Shown: positions 26,290-35,469, counted from the stretch's first letter. The stretch is DNA of 56,771 nucleotides from Hungateiclostridiaceae bacterium UBA1305 (GCA_002307275.1 DBTX01000078.1:134036-190806); one strand, 5' to 3'. Notes: generated from the sequence alone by a model not told the origin. Made by a program: numbers and translations.

Positions 26290-27155
26290 TCTTGCCTCGC
26301 TTTTCTCCCAACTATCTTTCTTGTAATATACAAAAACAGATTCTGCATGTATCTGATCATTTGGAAAAACAGATTTACCGGAATATATCTCAAAGGGCAA
26401 ACTAACAATATGAAAGTCAGTTTGTATATTGGGTTATAAACCGATTTTGGGGAAAAAAGTCTCTTTACAAAATGACTTGGTTTTAAGTCCATGTAATACA
26501 TATTGCCTGTTGTATCTTCATTGAAGAAATATTTTATACCCGGTTCGGATAGGATACGATACCCCTTTTTCCATGCCCGTAGTGTAAATTCATAGTCTGA
26601 GCCGTAATGTGGAAGCAGTACAGGGTGAAAGCCCCCTATAGCAAGGAAATCCCTCACTCTAAAAAACAAAGCATGTGTCGAAGCACAATTTGCAGCTTCA
26701 CCTTCCCTCGCAATATAGCTTATCCCATTTGTAAACCTGTAAGCAACCGGCCCGTCTATCAGTTCCCGGCTCTGCAGTCCATAACCGAACCCTGTCAACA
26801 GCACCTTGTCCTCCTGCAATAAACGGCTGATACCTCTTGCAATAAAATCGTCTTCAATGACTACATCATCATTCATAATCAGGACAAATTCATACTGCTC
26901 TATTTCATTTGCAGTAAACCACAAATAAGCCTGATGCAAGGCACCACCCCACCATAAGTTACCATCACCCCGGATAATTGTCTTGTTAATGGAAGCCTTC
27001 TCTGCCATTTCCACGGTGCCATCCGAAGACCCGTCATCAACCAATAGCAAATGTATATTGGGATACGTCTGCTTTTGAAGTTTATGAATGAATTCTTTCG
27101 TTATAGCCATCCGGTTTCTCACTGCTGTAACAACATGTACCTGTTGAGTTGTCAT
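26286..27155 (-). CDS. GT2 family glycosyltransferase
   Basis: A 289-aa GT-A enzyme: VVTAVRNRMAITKEFI, LLLVDDGSSDGTVEMA, the DxD-like FVLIMNDDVVIEDDF and HYGSDYEFTLRAWKKGY. The rhamnosyltransferase-like GT2 branch has this layout. A hydrophobic C-terminal stretch (LTFILLVCPLRYIPVNLFFQ) may attach it to the membrane. It is co-translated with gmhB before it and the GT11-like gene after it (ATGA overlaps at both ends). Confidence 0.9.
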   Translation of the reverse strand: MTTQQVHVVTAVRNRMAITKEFIHKLQKQTYPNIHLLLVDDGSSDGTVEMAEKASINKTIIRGDGNLWWGGALHQAYLWFTANEIEQYEFVLIMNDDVVIEDDFIARGISRLLQEDKVLLTGFGYGLQSRELIDGPVAYRFTNGISYIAREGEAANCASTHALFFRVRDFLAIGGFHPVLLPHYGSDYEFTLRAWKKGYRILSEPGIKYFFNEDTTGNMYYMDLKPSHFVKRLFSPKSVYNPIYKLTFILLVCPLRYIPVNLFFQMIRYMQNLFLYITRKIVGRKARQE

Positions 27156-27769
27156 GATCTGTTCATCACCCCGGAGTGCAATTCATTATACCTGACTATT
27201 TGGAGAGCAGCCTCGTATAAGTTTGGAACTATATGGATTTCACCAAGTGTTTCTTTACAATTCATGGAGGTATGTGATTCTGTGCCTCCACCCCGATTTC
27301 CCAAATCTTCCTCCGATATAAGGATGCCTTTTACGTTTGTTCGTTTACAAATCTCAAGGTCCCGAAGATTATCTCCAACTGCAAAAGACGCGCCGGTATC
27401 GATATCCAGTTCTCCAATTGCCCTGTAATATAAACCTAAAGCGGGTTTCCGGCAATTACACTCCATTGCGTACTTTTCAATAACACCATCAGGATGATGT
27501 GGACAGTAATAAATCCCATCAATATGAATTCCTTTATCGGATAAGTATTTTTTCAGCCATTCATGCAGAAGATCAACATCTTCCTCTGTATAGTAACCGC
27601 GCGCTACGCCCGATTGATTCGTCACAATGACAATTTTGTACCCTTGCTTCTGCAATATTTCAAGAGCTTCAACCGCTTTATATGTAAATTCAAAATCTTC
27701 CACTTTATACAGAAAATTTTTGTCAATATTAACCGTGCCGTCCCTATCCAGAAAAACCGCCTTATTCAT
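27152..27769 (-). CDS. gmhB: D-glycero-beta-D-manno-heptose-1,7-bisphosphate 7-phosphatase
   Basis: A 205-aa HAD hydrolase with FLDRDGTVN (nucleophile and acid Asp), TNQSGVARGYYTEED and the GmhB zinc loop CPHHPDG...CNCRKP. It removes the 7-phosphate from heptose 1,7-bisphosphate, the third step of ADP-heptose synthesis. It ends in an overlap with the GT2 gene and follows hldD by 14 bp. Slightly longer than the usual 185-190 aa because of a C-terminal extension. Confidence 0.93.
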   Translation of the reverse strand: MNKAVFLDRDGTVNIDKNFLYKVEDFEFTYKAVEALEILQKQGYKIVIVTNQSGVARGYYTEEDVDLLHEWLKKYLSDKGIHIDGIYYCPHHPDGVIEKYAMECNCRKPALGLYYRAIGELDIDTGASFAVGDNLRDLEICKRTNVKGILISEEDLGNRGGGTESHTSMNCKETLGEIHIVPNLYEAALQIVRYNELHSGVMNRS

Positions 27770-27783
27770 ACTTCCTCACACAA

Positions 27784-28758
27784 CTAGTAATGTTTATAGT
27801 CTTTCATCAGGTAATTCTGTACATAGTCGGCACAGCCGTCTTCCAGCGATGTAAATTCTTTTCTATAGCCTGCGCTGCGAAGCTTTGAGATATCCGCCTC
27901 TGTAAAATATTGATATTTATCAATAAGGCCCTCCGGCATATCAACGTATTCTATGCCTGGTTTACACCCCATCGCGGAAAATATGCTGCCTGCCAGGTCA
28001 TTGAAGCTTCTGGCTTTCCCGCTGCCCACGTTATATATGCCATTCACATTCTCATTTTCGAGTAAAAATCCGATCACATTCAGAATATCCTTGACATAAA
28101 CAAAATCTCTTTTTTGTTCTCCATGTCCAAAATCCTTACGATAAGACTTAAACAGCCGGATTTCACCTTTGTCCCTTACCTGTGCATAGGAATGAAAGAT
28201 GACACTTGCCATGGAGCCCTTATGATACTCGTTCGGGCCATAAACATTAAAAAATTTAAGACCGGCAAATTGCTTCGGCTTATACTCCTGTCGAAGCGAC
28301 CATAGATCAAAGAGCTGTTTCGAGTATCCATATCCATTTAGCGGGAGCAAATTGCCTATTCCCTCAACATTATCCAGAAATCCCATTTTCCCATCGCCGT
28401 AAGTGGCCGCACTGCTTGCATATATCAGGCGTTTCCGGTTTTCTGTACACCATTGCCAAAGCTTTTGTGTATATCTATAGTTGTTTTCCGCAAGATAGTC
28501 AAAGTCGGATTCCGTTGTCGCCGAACAGGCTCCCATGTGAATAATAACGTCTACTTGCTGAATACCTTCCGGCGTATTCAACCATTGTATGAAAGAGTCC
28601 TTGTGCATATAGTCCAGAAACCTTTTACCGCAGATATTCTTCCATTTGGCGGTATGGCCAATGTTATCCACAACCAGAATATGTTCCATATTCATTTCAT
28701 TTAACCGCTTGACAATACAACTTCCAATAAAGCCTGCGCCACCTGTTACTGCTATCAT
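27784..28758 (-). CDS. hldD: ADP-L-glycero-D-manno-heptose 6-epimerase
   Basis: A 324-aa SDR epimerase with TGGAGFIGSCIVKRLN, HMGACSATTE, SSAATYGDG, the catalytic YGYSK and FFNVYGPNEYHKG, all HldD hallmarks. It converts ADP-D,D-heptose to ADP-L,D-heptose in the cytoplasm, so the pathway here ends in the L,D form. An AGGAGAT site precedes the ATG at 28758. Flanked by gmhA and gmhB on the same strand. Confidence 0.93.
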   Translation of the reverse strand: MIAVTGGAGFIGSCIVKRLNEMNMEHILVVDNIGHTAKWKNICGKRFLDYMHKDSFIQWLNTPEGIQQVDVIIHMGACSATTESDFDYLAENNYRYTQKLWQWCTENRKRLIYASSAATYGDGKMGFLDNVEGIGNLLPLNGYGYSKQLFDLWSLRQEYKPKQFAGLKFFNVYGPNEYHKGSMASVIFHSYAQVRDKGEIRLFKSYRKDFGHGEQKRDFVYVKDILNVIGFLLENENVNGIYNVGSGKARSFNDLAGSIFSAMGCKPGIEYVDMPEGLIDKYQYFTEADISKLRSAGYRKEFTSLEDGCADYVQNYLMKDYKHY

Positions 28759-28804
28759 ATACTTATCTCCTGAATATATAATTCAAATCGTATGATGTTT
28801 CTTT

Positions 28805-29392
28805 CTAGCCCTTCGATAATTCTTTTTCAACCAGGTCACAGATAATATGCCCGATTAAAATGTGAGTTTCCTGGATTCGTGGCGTATCATCCGAAGGAAC
28901 AATGATGGATATATCGGAATCATGGCGGCACTCTCCGCCACCTTTTCCAAGCAGTGCAATGGTATACGCTCCTTTGCGCTTTGCTTCATTAAAAGCTCTG
29001 AGGATATTTACCGATTTTCCGCTTGTACTGATGCCGACCACAACATCCCCCTCATTGGCAAGACCCTCTATCTGCCTGCGAAATACATCATCGAAGCCAT
29101 AATCGTTTGATATGGACGTTAATGCTGAAGAATCCGTCGTAATAGCGATCGCAGGCAGCGCTTTCCTATCAAGTATAAACCTGCCGGTAAACTCCGCCGC
29201 AATATGCTGCGCATCCGCTGCACTACCGCCGTTCCCGAAAATGAGTACCTTATTGCCATTTTTAAAGCAACTTACAATATATTCGACTGCCTTTTCAATG
29301 TTCAGGAGGATATCCTCCCTTTCCATCAGGCTCTGCTTTATGCGTATATTCTCTTGTATCTGGCTGATAATCGATTCCATCATACTTCGCAT
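28805..29392 (-). CDS. gmhA: phosphoheptose isomerase (sedoheptulose 7-phosphate isomerase)
   Basis: A 195-aa SIS-domain enzyme with FGNGGSAADAQHIAAEFTGRF, GISTSGKSVNILRAF and QETHILIGHIICDLVE. The zinc ligands expected from E. coli GmhA (His, Glu in HIAAE; Gln and His in QETHILIGH) are present. It starts ADP-heptose synthesis from sedoheptulose 7-phosphate. It begins 17 bp after hldE with an AGGATG site. Confidence 0.95.
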   Translation of the reverse strand: MRSMMESIISQIQENIRIKQSLMEREDILLNIEKAVEYIVSCFKNGNKVLIFGNGGSAADAQHIAAEFTGRFILDRKALPAIAITTDSSALTSISNDYGFDDVFRRQIEGLANEGDVVVGISTSGKSVNILRAFNEAKRKGAYTIALLGKGGGECRHDSDISIIVPSDDTPRIQETHILIGHIICDLVEKELSKG

Positions 29393-29409
29393 TCACATCC
29401 TGTTTATGA

Positions 29410-30882
29410 TTATTTGTAGGCATCAAGTATCTTCTGAATAATATTAGTTGTCGCCGCGCCGTCAACCAGCTCAATGATCTCCAGCCTGCCGCCATAGCCT
29501 TCAACGACATCCCGGCCAACTACCTGCTCCGGTGAATAATCCCCGCCTTTTACAAGTATATCCGGTTTAATCCGTTTTATCAATTCATATGGCGTATCCT
29601 GATCGAATTTTACCACAAAATCAACAAATACCAGCGCAGACAATAGCTCAGCTCTTTCGTCTTCACCAACGACCGGTCTGTTTACACCTTTCAACCTCCT
29701 GACCGACTGATCCGTGTTCAAACCTATTACAAGGATATCCCCCAATTCCTTCGCTTTCTTCAAATACCGTATATGCCCTACATGGAGGAGATCAAAACAC
29801 CCGTTCGTAAACACAACGACTTTGCCCTTCCTCAAATTATCCAACGCACTCAGATTGTCCATGGTCAGAATTACTTCATTCTTCTGATTCTGCTCCTGCT
29901 TATTCTGACTTCGGATATATTCCGCGATTTCTTCAAATGTGACCGTCGACGTTCCTACTTTACCGACCTTGATACCGGCGGCTATATTTGAAATTTTCAA
30001 ACAATCCTCATTATTCATGCCATTTGCATAACAGATACCAAGGTAGGCAAGAACGGTATCTCCCGCCCCCGTTACATCATATACCTGCTTTGCAAGCGCA
30101 TTTTCATAATGTGCTACATTATTCTGATCCAAAAGTACCATCCCTCGTGCTCCCAGTGTCACCAGGCAGCACTGTGCCTCAGTCCTGGACTTTAGCATAT
30201 GTATGGCCCTGATAATATCCTCCTCTGTTTTCAGCACGCACCCAGTCAGGTCTTCAAGCTCTTTTTTGTTTGGTTTCAGCAGGTAGGTTCTGCTGTATTT
30301 TTCTACATTTTTATCTTTAATGTCCGCAATAACCTTGATTCCATGTTCATTTGCAATCTTAATAATTCCCTGCGTCAAACAGAAAGTCAGCAATCCTTTC
30401 AAATAATCCGAGATAAGGACTAAATCAACTTCATTGATGATTTGATTCAGCTTATCAATGAGCGCACTTTCAAGCTCCTGACCGATATCCTGCCGATCCT
30501 CACTGTCAATCCGAATCAACTGCTGATTATTTTGAGCAAGCAATCTTGTCTTTACAGTGGTTTTTCTCGTTTTATCCTTTATAACCAAAGAAGTGTCAAT
30601 TCCCTTTTCTGATAAGATGCTTAACATCCTTTCGCCATTTGTGTCGTCTCCAATAACAGCCATCAGATACACATTTGAACTGTTCGCAGCAATGTTTGCA
30701 GCCACATTTGCCGCACCGCCCAATACCGCATTTTTGCTCTTAAAATTAAATACGGGAACCGGCGCCTCCGGGGAAATCCGCTCAGCGCTTCCGAAATAAT
30801 ATTCATCCAGCATGACATCCCCAACTACCAGAATTTTCTTCCCGCTATCCACTAATTTCTCAATAATTGTATGCACACTCAT
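29410..30882 (-). CDS. hldE: bifunctional heptose-7-phosphate kinase / heptose-1-phosphate adenylyltransferase
   Basis: A fused enzyme of about 490 aa, as in E. coli HldE. Residues about 15-320 are a PfkB/ribokinase domain (VVGDVMLDEYYFGS, GGAANVAANIA, DVTGAGDTV). Residues about 345-490 are a nucleotidyltransferase domain with TNGCFDLLHVGHIRYL, containing the HxGH site. It makes heptose 1,7-bisphosphate and later ADP-heptose. The start is uncertain: ATG at 30882 is very close to AAGG, and the GTG at 30876 has better spacing; both leave all motifs intact. It is the first of the four heptose genes. Confidence 0.95.
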   Translation of the reverse strand: MSVHTIIEKLVDSGKKILVVGDVMLDEYYFGSAERISPEAPVPVFNFKSKNAVLGGAANVAANIAANSSNVYLMAVIGDDTNGERMLSILSEKGIDTSLVIKDKTRKTTVKTRLLAQNNQQLIRIDSEDRQDIGQELESALIDKLNQIINEVDLVLISDYLKGLLTFCLTQGIIKIANEHGIKVIADIKDKNVEKYSRTYLLKPNKKELEDLTGCVLKTEEDIIRAIHMLKSRTEAQCCLVTLGARGMVLLDQNNVAHYENALAKQVYDVTGAGDTVLAYLGICYANGMNNEDCLKISNIAAGIKVGKVGTSTVTFEEIAEYIRSQNKQEQNQKNEVILTMDNLSALDNLRKGKVVVFTNGCFDLLHVGHIRYLKKAKELGDILVIGLNTDQSVRRLKGVNRPVVGEDERAELLSALVFVDFVVKFDQDTPYELIKRIKPDILVKGGDYSPEQVVGRDVVEGYGGRLEIIELVDGAATTNIIQKILDAYK

Positions 30883-30948
30883 CCTTCTTTCTATGTTTTC
30901 GTTCCACCGCATGTGTTCTTTCAATTAGCCCCTAACCAGTTTCCGCTA

Positions 30949-32127
30949 CTAGCACAGCAGCTTATTCTGAATAATATTCCGGACACAAGCCCATACCTGA
31001 TCCACCGACACAGCAGATATACAGGGATAAGGCTCGTCTTCACCAACTATATGCCTGCATTTCCAATTGCATTGATAGCATTCCATCTTGCAAAAGACCG
31101 CCTGGGGAAGTGGTGTTATCTGGCTTTGTTTTTCAAAAGCATACGGCATAAACCTGCCGAAATGTCCGCCGCCTAAAATACATACAGTTGGAGTTGCTAC
31201 TGCTGCGCCAAAGTGAACCGCACTTGTTTCGTTACTGACAAGAATCCTCGCTCCGCGGATAATTTCTGCCAATTCCGGCAAGCTGGTTTCTCCGCACATG
31301 TTAATTAATTTACAATCAGAGTTTTTTTCAATAATACGATCTCCCAGCATTTTTTCAGGCGCACTGCCACAAATAACTCCGGACCATCCGGTTAATTTAC
31401 ATATACGTTTGGCAATTTCCGAAAAATTATGCTGAGACCACATTCTACCTTGATTACTTGCTCCGGGAAATATTACATAGTATTTATCTTTTGGTATATT
31501 TAGTGAAACTTTTATTTTGGGGAGTTGGGGAATACCCGATTGAAATGATCCCAAGCCAAGTCCTCTCATGAATTCGGCATTTCTCCCCAGTTCCATCATA
31601 CCCTTCGCAGGCGAAGGTATTAGCTGGGTATACCACCGGTCACTGATAAATTTCTCCCACGACCTTACGTTTGATAAATCCCCTGTAGACCCAATCCTTC
31701 TTTCTGCTCCACTAACAAAGACAATTGTATCCTGAAAAATGAAATCTCTTGAATAGGATGAGTTAATTACAATATCATAACCAGCATTTCGAATATCTTT
31801 TAATATGGTAAAATAATATTGAAAATTACTATAAAAGAGTTTTTTGTTTAATGGAATTACTTTATCAAAGTATGGAAGCTCATAAGCAATTGATGACCAG
31901 ATATTCGCACATAGCAAAGTCAATTCGTATCTATCAGATGGGAAAATGGCGCGATATTCCTTAGCAGCATCCAGCCACAAGATCGCATCCCCTATTGCAT
32001 CAAGACGGAGAACAAGTACTTTTTTATGATTGCTATCATTGCAACAGGATTTTTTACAGCACTTTATTATCCAGGCTGCAAGCAAATATAGCGTTCTTTT
32101 ACATATCCTATGAATTATCTTCATCAT
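30949..32127 (-). CDS. GT9 (heptosyltransferase-like) glycosyltransferase, second copy
   Basis: A 392-aa paralogue of the GT9 at 23137-24312, with RLDAIGDAILWLDAAKEY, VISDRWYTQLIPSPAKGMMELGRNAEFMRGLG-type middle region shared between both, and ILVSNETSAVHFGAAVATPTVCILGG. It too ends with the cysteine cluster (CYQCNWKC, then PYPCIS). The ATG at 32127 with AAGGAT upstream is chosen; a longer reading from 32181 lacks a ribosome site. It directly precedes hldE, so a role in adding heptose is likely, and two copies suggest two heptose-type linkages. Confidence 0.87.
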   Translation of the reverse strand: MMKIIHRICKRTLYLLAAWIIKCCKKSCCNDSNHKKVLVLRLDAIGDAILWLDAAKEYRAIFPSDRYELTLLCANIWSSIAYELPYFDKVIPLNKKLFYSNFQYYFTILKDIRNAGYDIVINSSYSRDFIFQDTIVFVSGAERRIGSTGDLSNVRSWEKFISDRWYTQLIPSPAKGMMELGRNAEFMRGLGLGSFQSGIPQLPKIKVSLNIPKDKYYVIFPGASNQGRMWSQHNFSEIAKRICKLTGWSGVICGSAPEKMLGDRIIEKNSDCKLINMCGETSLPELAEIIRGARILVSNETSAVHFGAAVATPTVCILGGGHFGRFMPYAFEKQSQITPLPQAVFCKMECYQCNWKCRHIVGEDEPYPCISAVSVDQVWACVRNIIQNKLLC

Positions 32128-32270
32128 CACGATATCCTTATTGGGGAGAGTTACTAAATTTTTCAACTTCCTCCCGATCATATAGAAAAAATCTGATATT
32201 ATTAATTATAGATTTTAGGTGTATATCAAGAATTTATTTAGCTGAACCATATATTTCTGCCATAAATAAT

Positions 32271-33230
32271 TCACCGCTCATAATAAATCATACCAAGTAA
32301 TTTCTTTATAGTGATTTTAGTATTCCTCAGTCGTGGAGCCCATGAACCCAACCAACTATATTTCGAGTCTCTGAAAATATTCAGATCTTCTATTTTATCA
32401 TTCTTTACATTTCTTATCATATAAGGCGGATGAATAAGTGGGAAATCCAGAGTCTCCGTTTTCATAATTGCATATATACTCTCTCCGAACGTATGTGTAG
32501 CATTCTCACTAAATCCGATATTAGAGATCAGATTTTTGCTTGGCACTATACTTAAACCTGATTGCATCCAAATTATTAAAACCCATTGATAGTCCCATGT
32601 ATCAAACTTATTGGCATAAACCAGGTCAAAATTATTCTCCCACTCAGGTAAATTAGACTTATCAACAATATCAGTTAATAATTTTTTTTCCTTTATGTCA
32701 GGCCAAAACCTAATTTTTACATCATACAGCTTCCATGCTCTCCTCCAAGATGCCCAGCCCCAGATATGTATGTACTTTGAGAAGTAATAACTATGTTCCT
32801 GGTTATTATTTTCAAACAGCATATTATCTCCCGATATCACCATTACACGCTCATCATTACGATATTTCGCCAATAGTTCCTGACAATACCTGAAGAAGGA
32901 TGGATCCGGAACACAATCATCTTCCAAAATAATGGATTCCTCTACATTATCAAACACCCAATCCAATCCGCTGGAAACACGGTTTTTACATCCCATATTT
33001 ACATTGGCATAGTTCCGTAAAACTTCGCATTCCCAATCAATATTTTCAACAATTGCTCTTGTTTGCTCGCATTTTTCACGTTCGCCCGGTTTACTTTCCC
33101 TTGGTCCGTCAGCAATAATTAGTAATCTTGCAGGTTTGGCACGCCTAATCTCTTCGAAAACTATTTTTGTCGTCTCCGGTCTATTGAAAATAATAAAAGT
33201 TATAGGTGTATTAAGTCTAAATGCCTCCAT
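32271..33230 (-). CDS. GT-A glycosyltransferase (HlpA-like group)
   Basis: A 319-aa enzyme starting with TPITFIIFNRPETTKIVFEE and containing LLIIADGPRESKPGE, NMGCKNRVSSGLDWVFDNVE, the metal-site stretch SIILEDDCVPDPSFFRYC, and HIWGWASWRRAWKLYD. This pattern is common in proteins labelled hemolytic protein HlpA-like, which are sugar transferases of the nucleotide-diphospho-sugar transferase fold. Donor unknown. A decayed copy of an internal part of a close relative lies at 35183-35285, so this gene or its sister was once duplicated around the kinase fusion. Confidence 0.82.
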   Translation of the reverse strand: MEAFRLNTPITFIIFNRPETTKIVFEEIRRAKPARLLIIADGPRESKPGEREKCEQTRAIVENIDWECEVLRNYANVNMGCKNRVSSGLDWVFDNVEESIILEDDCVPDPSFFRYCQELLAKYRNDERVMVISGDNMLFENNNQEHSYYFSKYIHIWGWASWRRAWKLYDVKIRFWPDIKEKKLLTDIVDKSNLPEWENNFDLVYANKFDTWDYQWVLIIWMQSGLSIVPSKNLISNIGFSENATHTFGESIYAIMKTETLDFPLIHPPYMIRNVKNDKIEDLNIFRDSKYSWLGSWAPRLRNTKITIKKLLGMIYYER

Positions 33231-33248
33231 ACAATGTCACCCTCCAAT

Positions 33249-35186
33249 TTACTCTAGATAATTCCAGATTGTATTCCTGTATGCTTCCGGAATACCAATA
33301 TCATATCTTACTCCATTAGGTACACATGCTACCATACCTTTTGCTTCTCTTACTTCATCTAATGCAGAAGTAAGTTGGAACTCTCCTCTATCCTTTTTAC
33401 CATCTTTTATATTTTGTTCAAGAACTTCATATATATCGGGAGTTAATATATATTGGCCAAATACGGAAAAATATTTTACTTCGCCATTCTTCATTTTAGT
33501 CCCCAGATTTTCAGCAGCATACTCTTCTGTAGGTTTTTCACAAAATTTACTTACTGATAAATACTTCTCATCTGCATCCATCCAGGTGCCGGTAATGATA
33601 CCGTAATAGGATACCTGATTACGTGGAATTTCCTGGATAAGAACAGTTAGTCCTCCACTCAGTTCGAATGCTGCTAAAGCTTGGGCCGCACAGCATTGAT
33701 CCTCGCTAGACTTGAAAATATGATCCCCTAATACAAGCAAGACAGGTTTATTATCCGCAAATTCTTTACTTTGAAAGACAGCATGTCCAAATCCAAGACG
33801 GTCCTTCTGATAAACATAAACTATTTTTTCTCCAATTTTTCTGATACGTTGATCATACTCACGCATATATGGAGAAAGTTTCTGTGTATATTCTTCATTT
33901 GGCTCAAATTCAAAAAGATTCTTATAAATATCTTCTTCGCCTTCAGCCACAATAAGGCATATTTGTTCAATTCCTGCTTTATCCAGCTCTTCAAGCAAAA
34001 CCAATAAGGCCGGCTTTGCAATTCCATCCCTGTCTATAATTGGAAATAATTCCTTCTTCACTGCCTTTGATGCAGGGAATAATCTTGTACCATATCCAGC
34101 AAGTGGGACAACTGCTTTTTGCACACCTTTATATGCCTCAATGTCAAATGGATACGCTTCCAGCATAAGCTCCTTTGACAAATATTCAATTAGTGCACTT
34201 TGCTCCTGCTTACCTCGTGCAATAAACTGAACCGTTCCGTCTCCCTGCGACCCAACACCTTTCCCCCCCCATGTCAGATCTTTAACAAGCTTATCTTGAA
34301 GCACAGAGTGAAGTTTAGGTGAAGATAGTTCCTGTAAAGAAGCGGGTATCACCATATTATCGAATATGCTTTGCGCTTCGTTCATTAATTCCCCGATCCT
34401 ATGTGGATTTCCGCGTTCCAAGGCCTTCACCACATCCTGAACAATTCTTTTATTAAATATTCCAAGCGCGTCCTGCACGGCTTTATCCTTATCATTTTGT
34501 GCAAATGGATAACATTTATTTAAATCCGATAATATTTTCTTGGTATTCTTCCCCTTTTTCAAATCTGCGAAAACCCAGTAAATTGGTTGTAATACTTTTA
34601 TTTGCTCAACCTCAACAGAATCTCCATCAAAAGTCATCAGTACTGGTGTCTGTCCGTAAGCACAAGCTTGATCCATCCTGCCGCATCTCGATGGTGTTAA
34701 TATCTCACCTCGATATGCTACTTCCATTTCACCCCTAACATTTAACTGCAGGTTATATAGTTTATTAAAGGCACGAGCAGTAAGTACACAAATCGCAGCA
34801 CTAGAGGATAATCCTTTTTTTATTGGGAGTGTCATCTCATAACAGTCAATATTTAGACCCTCCACCCTATAATGTTCTAGTACATATGCCGCAACACCTG
34901 CGCAGTATGAAAAAAATCCACCCTCTAATGCAATAGCCTTAAGAGCCTTAACATTCATTGGAGCTTCAAAAAAATAAGCTCTAGTTCCATCTGGCATTAC
35001 TGTTGCGATTTGCAATGACCTGGCTTTGGCTACACGCGCCTTTATTCCTTGTTCTATTCCTGTAACAATAGCCATTCCCGGCAGTATATCAGCATTTATC
35101 CTTCTATACCCTCCCGCCCAATCCGAGTGTTCCCCAAAAAGGCACAAGCGGCCTGGAACAAAGATTTCATTTTTTTCATTGCTCAT
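33249..35186 (-). CDS. bifunctional GHMP sugar kinase / sugar-1-phosphate nucleotidyltransferase fusion
   Basis: A 645-aa fusion. Residues about 1-350 are a GHMP kinase related to galactokinase-type sugar kinases: PGRLCLFGEHSDWAGG, LPIKKGLSSSAAICVLTARA and GGKGVGSQGDGTVQFIA. Residues about 360-645 are a GalU-like nucleotidyltransferase: AVVPLAGYGTRLFPASKAVKKE, LLVLGDHIF and RYDIGIPEAYRNT. Together they would phosphorylate a free sugar at C1 and activate it to an NDP-sugar, a salvage route analogous to the fungal/bacterial FKP fusion but with domains in the opposite order. The nucleotide is probably UTP by GalU likeness. The sugar cannot be told. AAAGG lies six bases before the ATG. Confidence 0.85.
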   Translation of the reverse strand: MSNEKNEIFVPGRLCLFGEHSDWAGGYRRINADILPGMAIVTGIEQGIKARVAKARSLQIATVMPDGTRAYFFEAPMNVKALKAIALEGGFFSYCAGVAAYVLEHYRVEGLNIDCYEMTLPIKKGLSSSAAICVLTARAFNKLYNLQLNVRGEMEVAYRGEILTPSRCGRMDQACAYGQTPVLMTFDGDSVEVEQIKVLQPIYWVFADLKKGKNTKKILSDLNKCYPFAQNDKDKAVQDALGIFNKRIVQDVVKALERGNPHRIGELMNEAQSIFDNMVIPASLQELSSPKLHSVLQDKLVKDLTWGGKGVGSQGDGTVQFIARGKQEQSALIEYLSKELMLEAYPFDIEAYKGVQKAVVPLAGYGTRLFPASKAVKKELFPIIDRDGIAKPALLVLLEELDKAGIEQICLIVAEGEEDIYKNLFEFEPNEEYTQKLSPYMREYDQRIRKIGEKIVYVYQKDRLGFGHAVFQSKEFADNKPVLLVLGDHIFKSSEDQCCAAQALAAFELSGGLTVLIQEIPRNQVSYYGIITGTWMDADEKYLSVSKFCEKPTEEYAAENLGTKMKNGEVKYFSVFGQYILTPDIYEVLEQNIKDGKKDRGEFQLTSALDEVREAKGMVACVPNGVRYDIGIPEAYRNTIWNYLE

Positions 35187-35285
35187 AATGAACCTTTCAT
35201 AAATACATTGTAATAGTTTCGTAAAACTTCACATTCCCAAATAATATTTTCTAGAATAGCCCTTGTTCGCTTACATTTTTCATTA
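35183..35285 (-). pseudogene. remnant of an HlpA-like glycosyltransferase gene
   Basis: Minus-strand sequence reads EKCKRTRAILENIIWECEVL and RNYYNVF, closely matching EKCEQTRAIVENIDWECEVL of the gene at 32271-33230. Only about 30 residues survive, followed by MKGSL and a stop just inside the start of the kinase fusion gene. Confidence 0.85.
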
Positions 35286-35457
35286 TAGACCCTAGAATTG
35301 CATCAATATTAATATCTTTCCAACCTTTTTTTTAGAAAAAATATGTATTAGAAAATCTCTTAGGATGATACGCTCCAATATCTACATAATAACCGCTATC
35401 TCGATTCTCAAATAATCTTCGTAAAATCATACTTTCCCTTCTTGAGAGTATGATTTT
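35286..35457 (-). pseudogene. remnant of an FkbM-family methyltransferase gene
   Basis: Minus-strand reading gives SMILRRLFENRDSGYYVDIG, AYHPKRFSNTYFF, a stop, then in another frame KKGWKDINIDA. This is the N-terminal part of FkbM-type SAM methyltransferases (VDIGAHHP...FSNTY...GW.GINIDA). The frame is broken in an A-run, and the rest of the gene is missing, replaced by the glycosyltransferase remnant. Confidence 0.75.
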
Positions 35458-35469
35458 AAAGCATAACCA
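35434..35469. repeat. perfect 11-bp inverted repeat in the 35.2-35.6 kb gap
   Basis: AAAATCATACT and AGTATGATTTT flank a 13-base loop at the 5' edge of the FkbM remnant. The remaining bases 35470-35571 are AT-rich with no gene. Confidence 0.6.
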
